From Candidatus Aenigmatarchaeota archaeon (GTDB taxonomy: Archaea > Aenigmatarchaeota > Aenigmatarchaeia > CG10238-14): a stretch of 64,000 nucleotides of DNA. Positions 37,527 to 47,640 of the stretch are shown piece after piece; within the stretch, counting starts at the first letter, position 1; each line of letters opens with the position of its first letter. A model generated the notes under the pieces. The model was not told where the DNA came from. It made no database searches and worked only from the letters and a program-made list of their open reading frames with translations. The stretch covers positions 1 through 64,000 of the forward strand of contig JASEGC010000001.1 in the NCBI GenBank assembly GCA_030018415.1, in the 5' to 3' direction. A program made the position numbers and the translations under genes.

Positions 37527-38503
37527 AAATCATGAAAGCCCTAGCATTATTATCGGGTGGATTGGATAGCACATTGGCAGTAAAATTAATCCTAGACCAA
37601 GGTATAGATGTCGAAGCGATAAACTTTGTCACCACTTTTTGTCTCTGTCCAACGCGTGAAGCTGTAAAAGTAGCGAAAAAATTCAAAATTCCTCTGAAAA
37701 TAATGAACGTTGGGAAAGAATACTTAAAAATTTTAAGGAACCCGAAGTATGGTTACGGAAAGAATATGAACCCTTGTATAGACTGCAGAATCTTCATGCT
37801 TAAGAAAGCAAAGAAGTACGCAAAGGAAATAGGCACATCCTTCATCTTCACTGGTGAGGTGCTCGACGAAAGGCCAATGTCTCAGCGCAGGAAAGCCTTG
37901 GATATCATAGAAAAAGAAGCTGGATTAAAAGGGAAGATACTCAGACCTTTATCTGCTAAACTTCTCCCAGAAACAGAAGCTGAAAAGAAAGGATGGGTCA
38001 ACAGAGAAAAATTGTTAGACATCAGAGGCAGGTCCAGAAAAAGACAGATCCAACTCGCTAAAGATTGGAAGATAAACGATTATCCTTGTCCATCTGGAGG
38101 TTGTTTATTGACTTACAAAGAGTTCGCGGATAAAGTTAGAGATTTGTTTGAACACAAAAAAAGAGTAACTATGAGAGATATTATTCTATTGAAGATTGGT
38201 AGACATTTCAGGTTTAATAAGAACAAGATAATCGTTGGAAGAAATGAGACTGAAAATAAAGAACTCTTGAATTTGAAAAAACTTGATGATTTTGTGTTTG
38301 AAGTTTCCGGATATAATGGCCCCATAACGATATTACAAGGTCCAAAAACGAAAGAAGCTGTTGAAAAAGCTGCATCGTTAACCGTTCGTTATTCTGATGC
38401 TAGAGGAAAGGCTTTAGTCAAATTCGGGAGAAAAAAATTAAATAAACTGATAATTGTTTCGCCTATAAAGGATGAAGAAATAGAAAAATTGAGAATAAAA
38501 TAA
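37523..38503 (+). CDS. PP-loop tRNA thiolation-like protein (ThiI/MnmA-like)
   Basis: ALLSGGLDSTLAVKLILDQGIDVEAINFVTTFC; DYPCPSGGCLLTYKEFADKVRDL. Confidence 0.75.
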   Translation: MKIMKALALLSGGLDSTLAVKLILDQGIDVEAINFVTTFCLCPTREAVKVAKKFKIPLKIMNVGKEYLKILRNPKYGYGKNMNPCIDCRIFMLKKAKKYAKEIGTSFIFTGEVLDERPMSQRRKALDIIEKEAGLKGKILRPLSAKLLPETEAEKKGWVNREKLLDIRGRSRKRQIQLAKDWKINDYPCPSGGCLLTYKEFADKVRDLFEHKKRVTMRDIILLKIGRHFRFNKNKIIVGRNETENKELLNLKKLDDFVFEVSGYNGPITILQGPKTKEAVEKAASLTVRYSDARGKALVKFGRKKLNKLIIVSPIKDEEIEKLRIK

Positions 38504-38524
38504 CTTAAAAAGGTTAATAATAAT

Positions 38525-38797
38525 ATGGAAATTATGACAAAGGTTGATTTGAAGAAAGTCGGTATAATACTCATCGTTATTTCTATAGCGTTATTTTTTG
38601 TCCTGTACATGATAAATTCTCTCATCATAAAACTACGTTTAGAATTAGATGAATACTGTCTTTACAAAGGCAGTGTTCCGACTGAAATGTTAGGCGCATA
38701 TGTAATAGATACGATAATAGGAATTGGGTCTATCATTAATAATAACATCTACCTATTCAGAAAGAATGACCACGAAAGAAAAAATGAATATATTTAA
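38525..38797 (+). CDS. Small two-TM membrane protein
   Basis: VGIILIVISIALFFVLYMINSLI; LGAYVIDTIIGIGSIINNNIYLF. Confidence 0.5.
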   Translation: MEIMTKVDLKKVGIILIVISIALFFVLYMINSLIIKLRLELDEYCLYKGSVPTEMLGAYVIDTIIGIGSIINNNIYLFRKNDHERKNEYI

Positions 38798-38836
38798 AGT
38801 CAACGATTCACATTTTTAACTAATGTGGTGTAACTA

Positions 38837-39826
38837 ATGCCAAAAGAAGACATCGAAAAAACTGAAGAAAAAAAGAAAGAGGGTGTGACGATAAAAATCC
38901 CGAGGATGAATCCTTGGATGATATCGACGATAATACTGGCGATAATCTTGGTTGTTGTTCTAGTCAGAGGTCAAGGAATTACCGGTAGGTTTGTTACACC
39001 GACTTTAACTGCTCAAGATGCAGCTAATAAGGCGATCGATTACATAAACAAGTATCTATTACAAGGCCGAGGAACTGCAACTTTAATCAGCGTTAAAGAA
39101 GAAAATGGCCTTTATAATGCTCAACTCAACATCGCTGGTAGAATTTATAATTCTTACATAACGATGGACGGAAAATTACTGTTTCCTTCAGTAGTAAACA
39201 TGACACAAACACCTGAGACAGCAACAACAGTACCAGAGAAATTTGAACCTAAGAAAACAGATAAGCCAGTAGCTCAGTTATTTGTCATGAGTTTCTGTCC
39301 ATACGGAATACAAGCAGAGAAAGCGATGAAACCTGTGGTGGATTTGTTAGACGGAAAGGCATCGATTGAACCACACTTCATAGTTAGTGTAAGCGGTACT
39401 ACAGTAAACTCATTGCATGGAGAAAAAGAAGCAAATGAAGATATGAGACAAGCTTGTATCTGGAAGAACTATGGCCAAGCGACATTCTGGACTTATGTCG
39501 ACTATATAGACAACAAATGCAGTTTAGACACCGTGGATACTTGCTGGAAGGATGCAGCGAAGGCTGCTAAGGTTGACGTGGCAAAGATAGAGAACTGTTT
39601 CAAGACAGAAGGTCTGACATTGATGAGAGCAGAGGAAGCTTTATCAAACCAGAACGGTGTGACTGGATCACCAACCTTGATAATCAACGGTGCCAGATAC
39701 AACGGTGCAAGAACACCAGAGGCATACAAACAAGCTATCTGCAGTGCTTTCAATAAACCACCAAGTGAATGTTCAAAGACTCTGAGCGAAAGCAGCGGAA
39801 GTACCACAAGTGGTGGATACTGTTAA
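38837..39826 (+). CDS. Membrane-anchored DsbA/thioredoxin-fold protein
   Basis: TM; QLFVMSFCPYGIQAEKAMKPV; GVTGSPTLIINGARYNGAR. Confidence 0.8.
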   Translation: MPKEDIEKTEEKKKEGVTIKIPRMNPWMISTIILAIILVVVLVRGQGITGRFVTPTLTAQDAANKAIDYINKYLLQGRGTATLISVKEENGLYNAQLNIAGRIYNSYITMDGKLLFPSVVNMTQTPETATTVPEKFEPKKTDKPVAQLFVMSFCPYGIQAEKAMKPVVDLLDGKASIEPHFIVSVSGTTVNSLHGEKEANEDMRQACIWKNYGQATFWTYVDYIDNKCSLDTVDTCWKDAAKAAKVDVAKIENCFKTEGLTLMRAEEALSNQNGVTGSPTLIINGARYNGARTPEAYKQAICSAFNKPPSECSKTLSESSGSTTSGGYC

Positions 39827-39881
39827 ACCTCTTTTTAAAGAACGAAAACAATCAAGAAGATTTCAGTAATGTTCGGAACGT

Positions 39882-40244
39882 TTATTTTTTAATTTTATTC
39901 CCTTTCTTATAAAATTTTAGGTTTATACTAACGCCTAGCAAAGAGCCTATAGAATTAGCAAGGACATCAAAAACACTAAATTCTCTACCAGGGACAAAAT
40001 ACTGATGAATCTCATCCAAAAATCCGTATAAGAAACAAATTATAATCACGAAAATTACTATCTTTAATTTGCTTCTATTCGTGAAGCATCCTAAAGCTAA
40101 GAATCCCAAGATCGAGTATTCTATCGCATGCTCTATTTTATCGAAACCTGGTTTTTCTACAGAAGGGAGTTTCGGAAGCGAGGAGAGGATGAAGATTATG
40201 ATAGCATAAAATAATGTTGAGATAATGTAGACCTTTCTCTTCAT
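39882..40244 (-). CDS. VanZ-like membrane protein
   Basis: SLPKLPSVEKPGFDKIEHAIEYSILGFLAL...GFLDEIHQYFVPGREFSVFDVLANSIGSLLG. Confidence 0.85.
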   Translation of the reverse strand: MKRKVYIISTLFYAIIIFILSSLPKLPSVEKPGFDKIEHAIEYSILGFLALGCFTNRSKLKIVIFVIIICFLYGFLDEIHQYFVPGREFSVFDVLANSIGSLLGVSINLKFYKKGNKIKK

Positions 40245-40348
40245 ATTAGTTCATTATTCTTCTCAGAAATAAAATTGAATTTGTAAATATTAAGAAAAAA
40301 CATTGAACCAACCCGAATCAGATAGAAAAAATAAAAAGAGGAGCGCAA

Positions 40349-40432
40349 TTAAGCATCAGCATCTAATCTCTTCAAGAACTCATCACTGACGTTGAATCTT
40401 CCTCTTACTAACTCTCTTACTGCACTCCTCAC
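40349..40432 (-). pseudogene. Truncated paralogue of the histone-fold gene at 32150-32317
   Basis: Reverse strand reads VRSAVRELVRGRFNVSDEFLKRLDADA*, vs VKSAVRELLKGRANVSEEFLKRLDADVAALIRR... Confidence 0.7.
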
Positions 40433-40462
40433 TATTACACCTCTAGCTGCTCTTCTTTCATA

Positions 40463-40879
40463 TTACTTTCTTATTTTCTTAAAAATCTTTCCACAATCTT
40501 GTTTGTTTTTAAAGTAATGAAAATGACTTTTACAATCACAATCGCTACAACCAAAACCATTTATGGATTTATCAGCAACTCTTTCTAACTTTTCTGATGT
40601 CTCACATTCCATTCTCTTATTACTTTTAATCGTGATTATATCGATGATTGAACTGTTTGGATTGACAAGAAAATAATCTATGTGCCATCTGAGTTTTCCT
40701 GATTTATCCCTATCCAATCTTTTATGTCTATTAATCCTTTTTTCCAGGTTAACAGTCTTACCAAGAGCAGAACCAACATAACAATAATAGCCTCTAGGAA
40801 AATCGATGATGCCGAGTTTACCAATTCTTATTTTCGAGTTATTCTCGAGTTTTATGAATAAAATATAGCTTCCTCTCAT
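40463..40879 (-). CDS. GIY-YIG/DUF123-like protein
   Basis: GSYILFIKLENNSKIRIGKLGIIDFPRGYYCYVGSALG...RWHIDYFL. Confidence 0.85.
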   Translation of the reverse strand: MRGSYILFIKLENNSKIRIGKLGIIDFPRGYYCYVGSALGKTVNLEKRINRHKRLDRDKSGKLRWHIDYFLVNPNSSIIDIITIKSNKRMECETSEKLERVADKSINGFGCSDCDCKSHFHYFKNKQDCGKIFKKIRK

Positions 40880-40880
40880 G

Positions 40881-41612
40881 TTAAGATTTTAACATCCACA
40901 TGATAATAATCCCTATGCAAAAAGTCAAGATTATCAACAAAGATTGTTTTAATGGTTCTATCTTGCGAATTTCTGGGATGAGGTCAGAAGAAGCTATGCA
41001 TATGAATCCCCCTGCTGTCAGAGACAATAAAAAAATCACGAATCGTTGTAAATACATAGAAAGAAGGTATCCTATTACCCCTCCAAGAACAGCAGACAAA
41101 GCAGTCAAGAAATTTAAAATCAAAGCCTTCTTTTTCTTGAAACCACCAAAGAGAAACATGCCGAAATCACCGATCTCTTGTGGAACTTCATGGAAGGATA
41201 TAGCAAGGGTGGTTACTATCCCCAAACCAACGCTACTGATAGAACTGGCAGCTATGGCGAGACTATCGATAAAATTGTGAACTAAATCTCCGGCTAAATT
41301 CATGTAAGCAAAAGTATGTACATCACACTCTTTTCTATGGCAATGACGCCAGAAGAGTGATTTCTCCATGAAGAAAAACAGGAGAAAACCAAAGATAACA
41401 TAAATAAAGATGTTTATGTTTGCGGATATTTCAACCGACTCGGGCAACAAGTGGAAAAAAGCGCCTCCCATCATGGTCCCGGCGGAAAGGCTGACTAAAA
41501 TTAACAACGCTTCATCGAGCAATTTTTCTCTTAGAGATAGGGTTAAAATCCCCACAAGAGATATGCAACTAACGAGGAAAGTGCTCGCAAGTATTAAAAT
41601 TATAACACTCAT
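40881..41612 (-). CDS. ZIP-family metal transporter
   Basis: LVHNFIDSLAIAAS; AISFHEVPQEIGDFGMFLFGGFKKKKAL. Confidence 0.9.
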   Translation of the reverse strand: MSVIILILASTFLVSCISLVGILTLSLREKLLDEALLILVSLSAGTMMGGAFFHLLPESVEISANINIFIYVIFGFLLFFFMEKSLFWRHCHRKECDVHTFAYMNLAGDLVHNFIDSLAIAASSISSVGLGIVTTLAISFHEVPQEIGDFGMFLFGGFKKKKALILNFLTALSAVLGGVIGYLLSMYLQRFVIFLLSLTAGGFICIASSDLIPEIRKIEPLKQSLLIILTFCIGIIIMWMLKS

Positions 41613-41721
41613 CGAACCACATTAACATGATGTTACTAAGTAATTGACATAACACTTTATAAAAATTTATAAACTCTCATTGATTGACGTTAAAGATAAT
41701 TAAAAGAAAATCAATATTTTA

Positions 41722-43206
41722 TTGAGTAAAATGGTATTCCCAAAAAATTATAAACTTTACATAGATGGAAAATGGGTTGATTCTGAGTCTGGAGAGACTT
41801 TTCCTAGTTTGAACCCTGCAAAACCCAGAGAAATAATCGGAAATTTTCAGTTGGGAAACGGGGACGATGTGAATAAAGCAGTAGATGCAGCAGAAAGGGC
41901 ATTCAAAAAATGGAGTGAAATGCCTGCCCCAAAGAGAGGACTAATCCTCCTTAGGGCAGCACAAATACTCAGAGAAAAGAAGGAAGAATTGGCAAGGTTG
42001 TTGACGAAAGAGATGGGAAAGGTTATCGCAGAAGCGAGAGGCGATGTTCAAGAAGCAATAGACATGGCAGAATACATGGCAGGAGAAGGAAGAAGGTTGT
42101 TCGGATACACGACACCGTCTGAACTGAGAGACAAATTCTGCATGACTGTAAGAATGCCCGTTGGAGTCTTTGGTTTGATAACACCATGGAACTTTCCTAT
42201 CGCAATACCGGCTTGGAAGATAATGCCCGCTCTGATCTGTGGAAATACTGTTGTTTTTAAACCATCATCTGATACGCCTCTCTGTGCGATCAAGTTTGTT
42301 GAGATACTGGAGAAGGCTGGTTTACCGAAAGGAGTTTTAAACTTGGTCACAGGGCCTGGTGATACTGTTGGTATGGCAATAGTCAGGCATGAAAAAGTCA
42401 GGGGAATTTCCTTCACCGGTCATAGAGACACTGGAAGAACTATCTTGAAAGAAGTTGGATTGAAGAAAGTTGGATTAGAACTTGGTGGGAAGAATGGTAT
42501 AATTGTCTTGGAAGATGCTGATCAAAACCTCGCTTTAGACGGAGTGGTTTGGGGTGGATATGGAACGACAGGACAGAGGTGCACTGCTGCTTCTAGAGTA
42601 ATCGTTCATGAAAAAATCAAGAAAAAATTTGAGACCATGCTCGTCAACAAGATCAAGAAATTAAAAATTGGTAGTGGGTTGGACCTGAAGACAGATGTGG
42701 GGCCATTGATAAATAAGGCCGCTCAAGATAAGTGTAAAAATTATGTTGAGATTGGATTGAATGAAGGGGCTAAACTTTTAACCGGTGGTAAAATTCCAAG
42801 GATGAGTGGATTCTTCTTTGAACCAACTCTGTTCACTGATTGTTCTATGGATATGAGAATAGCACAAGAAGAAATATTCGGACCAATAGTTTCTTTGATT
42901 CCAGTAAAAGATTTTGATGAAGCTATTGATGCGATGAATTCTGTCGAGTATGGACTGAGTTCCTCTATCTACACGAAAGATATGAGAAAGGCTTTCCTCG
43001 CGATTCAAAGGATAGAGGCAGGAATCACTTACGTAAACTCTAGCACAATAGGGGCAGAAGTTCATCTACCGTTTGGTGGAATAAAACATACTGGAACTGG
43101 GGTACGTGAAGGAGGGATTGAAGGGGTACAGGAATTTTCTGAGATAAAAACTGTCTACATCGACTACTCCGGTAAGTTGCAAAAGGCACAGATTGATACA
43201 GAGTAA
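41722..43206 (+). CDS. Aldehyde dehydrogenase family (NAD(P)+)
   Basis: ITPWNFPIAIPAWKIMPALICGNTVVFKPS; LELGGKNGIIVLEDAD; GTTGQRCTAASRVIV. Confidence 0.95.
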   Translation: MSKMVFPKNYKLYIDGKWVDSESGETFPSLNPAKPREIIGNFQLGNGDDVNKAVDAAERAFKKWSEMPAPKRGLILLRAAQILREKKEELARLLTKEMGKVIAEARGDVQEAIDMAEYMAGEGRRLFGYTTPSELRDKFCMTVRMPVGVFGLITPWNFPIAIPAWKIMPALICGNTVVFKPSSDTPLCAIKFVEILEKAGLPKGVLNLVTGPGDTVGMAIVRHEKVRGISFTGHRDTGRTILKEVGLKKVGLELGGKNGIIVLEDADQNLALDGVVWGGYGTTGQRCTAASRVIVHEKIKKKFETMLVNKIKKLKIGSGLDLKTDVGPLINKAAQDKCKNYVEIGLNEGAKLLTGGKIPRMSGFFFEPTLFTDCSMDMRIAQEEIFGPIVSLIPVKDFDEAIDAMNSVEYGLSSSIYTKDMRKAFLAIQRIEAGITYVNSSTIGAEVHLPFGGIKHTGTGVREGGIEGVQEFSEIKTVYIDYSGKLQKAQIDTE

Positions 43207-43230
43207 CCATGTTTCTAAAAATGATCTGAA

Positions 43231-44020
43231 TCAGACAATAAACAATGAAAAAATCAACCTTAACCCAACAACGAAAGTTATCAAAACAATAACCTTTCTT
43301 ATAAAGCTCGCCTTAACACGTTTACATAATAAACAACCTACCTGTGCGCCGATGATTGTTCCAACAGTCAATGGTAAAGCATATTCTAACAGAATATGGT
43401 TCAAGAACCCATGTGCGATGACACCGACGCAGTTAGTTAAAGCCATGGCAAACTCTGAGCTAGCAACAGCTATGTAGGGTGAAACTCCAAGCAGTATCAT
43501 AGTTGAAGTATCAGTTATCCCTCCACCCAAACCAACCAAGCCAGTTATAAAACCGCCTAGAAGACTGCTAATTAATATTGGAATGACAGTGCGTCTAGAA
43601 TACTGAAAGTTTTTTTGACGAACTTTCTTCGATTGTTTATTGTCCCAAAAAAAAGATACTTCTTCTCACCGATAAAACTGAGATTATGATTAGGAATACA
43701 CCACAAATAGCCGTTAGGATGCTCGAAGGAAGTAATGTCGTCAAATATGCACCTAAAACAACTCCAGGAACATCTAGGATATCATATAACAAACCAAGTT
43801 TTAAATCAACTCTCCTCTGTCTCATGTATCCTAACGTTGCAGAAACAGTCGTCCCAGTTATTGCAACTAGACTGATTGCGATTGCGTTTTGTGCTGGTAG
43901 TTGAAAGATTAAAATTAGTATCGGAACGAAAAGGAACCCACCGGTTAGACCGATCATGGAAGATGGTGTGCTGATTACAAAACCTAATACGAAGATTATA
44001 AAAAACCTAAAAATGTCCAT
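43231..44020 (-). pseudogene. TauE/SafE-family permease split by a frameshift
   Basis: N-terminal ORF 43637-44020 (TPSSMIGLTGGFLFVPIL) and C-terminal ORF 43231-43539 (GLGGGITDTSTMILLGVSPYIAVASS); frame change at a homopolymer near 43649. Confidence 0.7.
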
Positions 44021-44246
44021 ATGGATAAAACATTTGGTTCCTAGATTTAAAAAAATTTCTTATTGACGACTGTATCTATGGAAGGGTGGATTAGGTCAAC
44101 CAATAACTCATACTCAACGATGTGTTGATCTCCATTTAACTGGGTGATATTCCTGTAGATGTGTAACAGTAAGAATATTGAAAAGGGTAGGTATAATAAA
44201 GTTGGGTTAGAACTCAAAAAAGGATGAATATAGAAGTTGTCTTTCT

Positions 44247-45107
44247 TTACGATGTAAGTTTTCTTGTCCACTCTATGGATAATTCCCCTAGAATTTGACA
44301 GGCAAGCTGATACTCTGGAGTTGGTAGATTCTTATCATCCTTACTGACTCTTCCCCTAAGATTCAATTCAACGTTAATTCCAATCCTCTTTTTTTGACTT
44401 TTCTTGTTGTGTTCGATGACATGTTTTGCGAGTACATAATTCATCTCACCGGTAAAAAGAATTTTGGAGACTGCAATTTTCATTTCCTGTCTAAATCCAA
44501 ACTCGGGGAAAGCATCATGAATTTTTTCTATCAACTCTTTTTTGAATCGGAACGCATTCTTCTTTCCCAGTATCATCTCATATCTTTTTCCAAAACCGAG
44601 TAATACATCGAATTCTCTTCTTAAATGCATTCCATGAAAGCAAATTATACCCTTGGGGCTTAGATTGCTGATAAGTTCATGGTATTTTTCTAGAACGTGA
44701 AGAAATTTTCTATTCTTGTGTATCTCTAGATATGTTCTCAATTCTTTGTTTTTTGTCCCCATGACTGTTGCGAATAATTTTAAACCTTTTCCCAATTCAT
44801 CTGGTGGCCTTGCTGGGTCTGCTCGAGTTCTTAAAACTTTGGGTATCATGAAAGCTGTACGAGTGTGCAATGCCACGATCCTTGTTAGTCTGCCTGTATT
44901 TCTATCGCCGATATTGACGTAAGCTCTTTCTCCAAATTCAGGTAGGTATATCTTTTTAACATACGCATGTGGTGCGGTGAATAAAACTCTGTTATTTTTA
45001 AAATTGTCAAGAATACCGTATTCTATCCCATCTTTCTCTCTTGGTTTCAATTTATCCCTCAAAAAATCGTCCATTTTCCTAGAGTTATTAAACAGATGAA
45101 AATTCAT
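44247..45107 (-). CDS. N-formylglutamate amidohydrolase-like protein
   Basis: RVLFTAPHAY...GDRNTGRLTRIVALHTRTAF...IGINVELNLRGR. Confidence 0.5.
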   Translation of the reverse strand: MNFHLFNNSRKMDDFLRDKLKPREKDGIEYGILDNFKNNRVLFTAPHAYVKKIYLPEFGERAYVNIGDRNTGRLTRIVALHTRTAFMIPKVLRTRADPARPPDELGKGLKLFATVMGTKNKELRTYLEIHKNRKFLHVLEKYHELISNLSPKGIICFHGMHLRREFDVLLGFGKRYEMILGKKNAFRFKKELIEKIHDAFPEFGFRQEMKIAVSKILFTGEMNYVLAKHVIEHNKKSQKKRIGINVELNLRGRVSKDDKNLPTPEYQLACQILGELSIEWTRKLTS

Positions 45108-45973
45108 TTTTTCACTCTCTCTTTCAAGTATTCAACTATTTGTCTGGCGACGTTACGTTTTGTGGCAGATTCTAGTCCTTGGAATTGAGCGTTTATGTTC
45201 GTTTCGATGATTGTAGGACCTTTCGGACCTTCGATGATATCAACACCACATATTTCCATTCCCAGAGCTCCAGCAGCATCACAAGCCAGATCAGCAATTT
45301 TTTGCGGTATATCATACTTTATTCCCTTACCACCAACACCTATGTTGGACCTTCTTTCATTCTTCTTTGCGATTCTTTTCATGCTCGCGATAACTCTGTC
45401 TCCAATAACGTATGCCCTGATATCTTCTCCAGGATTTTTCACGTATTCTTCAACGAATATAGGTTGCTTGAAAAGCTCGAGAGTATCTATGAAAGTTATG
45501 GCAGATTGTTTTGAGTCGGCGAAGATCACGCCTCTCCCCATAGAACCATACAAAAGTTTCAGGACTACAGGATATACTATTTCGTCAAGGACGTTCTCTG
45601 TTACACTCCTCTTCAGAGCCAGATAAGTTTCTGGAACTGGTAAATTGTTTTCCTTCAACAAAAGCAGTGTCGAGAATTTGTTGTGTGAATAGAAGAGAGA
45701 AATTGGTTTTATCGGAAAGAAAACCTTCCCTTCCAAAATTTTCAATACAGTGAAACCAAAAGTTCTGTAACTTCTCGGTATTCTGGGAAGTATACAGTCA
45801 AAACTGGACAAATCTATGTTTTTATGCTTAACAAAGCATTCGCCATCCGTGATCTCGACAGTGAGGTTTGGAATGCAAAAATAGCTGACGCTATCAAAAA
45901 CCTTTTTTGCTTCGCCTATCAATCTTATCTCTTCATGTCTTCTTTTGAGTGGACCCAAGATGGCTAACTTCAT
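45104..45973 (-). CDS. RimK-like ATP-grasp ligase
   Basis: YPVVLKLLYGSMGRGVIFA; FVEEYVKNPGEDIRAYVIGDRVIASMKR; GVDIIEGPKGPTIIETNINAQFQGLE. Confidence 0.88.
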   Translation of the reverse strand: MKLAILGPLKRRHEEIRLIGEAKKVFDSVSYFCIPNLTVEITDGECFVKHKNIDLSSFDCILPRIPRSYRTFGFTVLKILEGKVFFPIKPISLFYSHNKFSTLLLLKENNLPVPETYLALKRSVTENVLDEIVYPVVLKLLYGSMGRGVIFADSKQSAITFIDTLELFKQPIFVEEYVKNPGEDIRAYVIGDRVIASMKRIAKKNERRSNIGVGGKGIKYDIPQKIADLACDAAGALGMEICGVDIIEGPKGPTIIETNINAQFQGLESATKRNVARQIVEYLKERVKK

Positions 45974-46844
45974 GACTAAACCATCTCACGAAATCGTTTA
46001 TTGAATCAACAAAAATATCCAAAATATTCTTTCTTTTTTCCGTAGCGTTAGCTCTTAAGTGCATCAACAAGCTCCTACAGATATTCTTAGAGGTTATCTT
46101 TTGAAAGAGAGGAAAATCTGGAGATAAGGATACTTGGTTCATCATGGTTTGATTCTTAACCCTCAAAAAATTTACCACACAAAAATCTGAAGATATTAAG
46201 TTTTTGATTCTTACAGCTAGTTCTTCGATCTTTCTTTCAACTCTTACAGGTCTCATGTTTTTATCGACCTTTTCATACGATGCGACAACCTCATTACCGA
46301 CAACAAAAACCCAAATCATCGATTCAGGTTTAATGGGCTTCTTGAACATGATAACACGTCCAGGCTTGAACATGGATAGAATGTTCTTCAAAGTCGTTCT
46401 ATCTGCTATGAATATATTCTTTCCAGGTACATCAAGGATGACGGGTAATCCTAGTTGATTTATTATCGTTCTAGCTGCTACGCTAGATGCCACTGAGAAA
46501 ATTCTCCTCACTTTGATACCATTCTCAGAGAGAGTTTTAAGGAACAAAGTTCTGTTACAGAAGTTGAAGAAATTATCGCTCGATATTGGTGTGTAAGTAT
46601 ACTTTTCTAGGATTTTTAGACACATATAATAGAATTCTTTATACGGAAATGTTGAGATCGGAAGAACAACATCAAAACCAGAAACGTCTATATCCTTGTG
46701 TAAAACCTGAAGATCTTTGGATATTTTTAATATGATCTCGCCGATGGGTACGTACAAAACATCGTCAAAAATAAGTTTCGCCTCTTCAACCAAGGGGAAA
46801 TCCAGTTCTTTCCTATCGGGTGAACCGATTATGGCAATCTTCAT
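45933..46844 (-). CDS. Degenerate ATP-grasp (RimK-like) paralogue
   Basis: Colinear with 45104-45973 but lacks the Gly-rich ATP loop and the E..N..Q metal site. Confidence 0.6.
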   Translation of the reverse strand: MKIAIIGSPDRKELDFPLVEEAKLIFDDVLYVPIGEIILKISKDLQVLHKDIDVSGFDVVLPISTFPYKEFYYMCLKILEKYTYTPISSDNFFNFCNRTLFLKTLSENGIKVRRIFSVASSVAARTIINQLGLPVILDVPGKNIFIADRTTLKNILSMFKPGRVIMFKKPIKPESMIWVFVVGNEVVASYEKVDKNMRPVRVERKIEELAVRIKNLISSDFCVVNFLRVKNQTMMNQVSLSPDFPLFQKITSKNICRSLLMHLRANATEKRKNILDIFVDSINDFVRWFSHEVSHLGSTQKKT

Positions 46845-46893
46845 CTTCTCAACCTTATAAAATTCAAGGATTTAATTCTTATAAAAAATTAAT

Positions 46894-47526
46894 TCACTTC
46901 TTTGACTTCTGGTATTTTTTTGCCCAATCTCTGACAACATCTTTGAGGCCCAAACCTATTGCTATTGCCAATCCTATTCCTACTGAAGCAACTATAAGCA
47001 ATAACAACATGTTCACGACAAATGGGTCAATCCCCACCAAAGGTAAAGCCAGAGCTACTGAAAGGTAAATCATCAAGAAGAATAAGAACCTTCCTACCAA
47101 ATGTGAATACATGAGATTGCTCGATTCTAACTGTCTTCTAACGTATTCAGCGAGAGCATAACCTGCAATTACTATTATTACAGCTTTTATGAGTCCTGGA
47201 AGGAAACCCATCACTATGGTTTCCATGGCCATACTCAGTGCTTCTACTCCCAATTCTTTTACAGCCGACCAGATGAACAAAAGGTAGATTGTCCATGAGA
47301 ATATTAGCGGGAATATTTCACCCAGTCTAAAAACTGGTTTTTTACCCTTAAAAATATACTCATCGATTTTTGCTCTTCTGATTATTTCCTTCGTTATCTT
47401 TCCTACAAACCATCCGATTACCCAACCGAATACTAACAGTATTATCGCACCGATGAGTTTTGGTAGAAAATCTGCTATAGAATTCAAAAAATTCATTAAA
47501 ACATCGAAGACTACCATATTTAACAC
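46894..47526 (-). CDS. Membrane protein with MscS-like conserved TM helices
   Basis: DFLPKLIGAIILLVFGWVIGWFVGKITKEIIRRAKIDEYI...VGIGLAIAIGLGLKDVVRDWAKKY. Confidence 0.7.
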   Translation of the reverse strand: MLNMVVFDVLMNFLNSIADFLPKLIGAIILLVFGWVIGWFVGKITKEIIRRAKIDEYIFKGKKPVFRLGEIFPLIFSWTIYLLFIWSAVKELGVEALSMAMETIVMGFLPGLIKAVIIVIAGYALAEYVRRQLESSNLMYSHLVGRFLFFLMIYLSVALALPLVGIDPFVVNMLLLLIVASVGIGLAIAIGLGLKDVVRDWAKKYQKSKK

Positions 47527-47640
47527 TTGTATTAATATTATTCTTACTAATTTAAAAGTTTAAGATATTCTAAAAGTGATAGATGTAGTTTTTTAAAAAG
47601 CAATTGTCAAATAATCTTTAACTCAGATAAAATGGAATGG

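Noticed and set aside
43231-44020. Intron in the TauE/SafE gene
   Set aside because: The frame change is at a homopolymer, with no inserted sequence and no BHB-like pairing.
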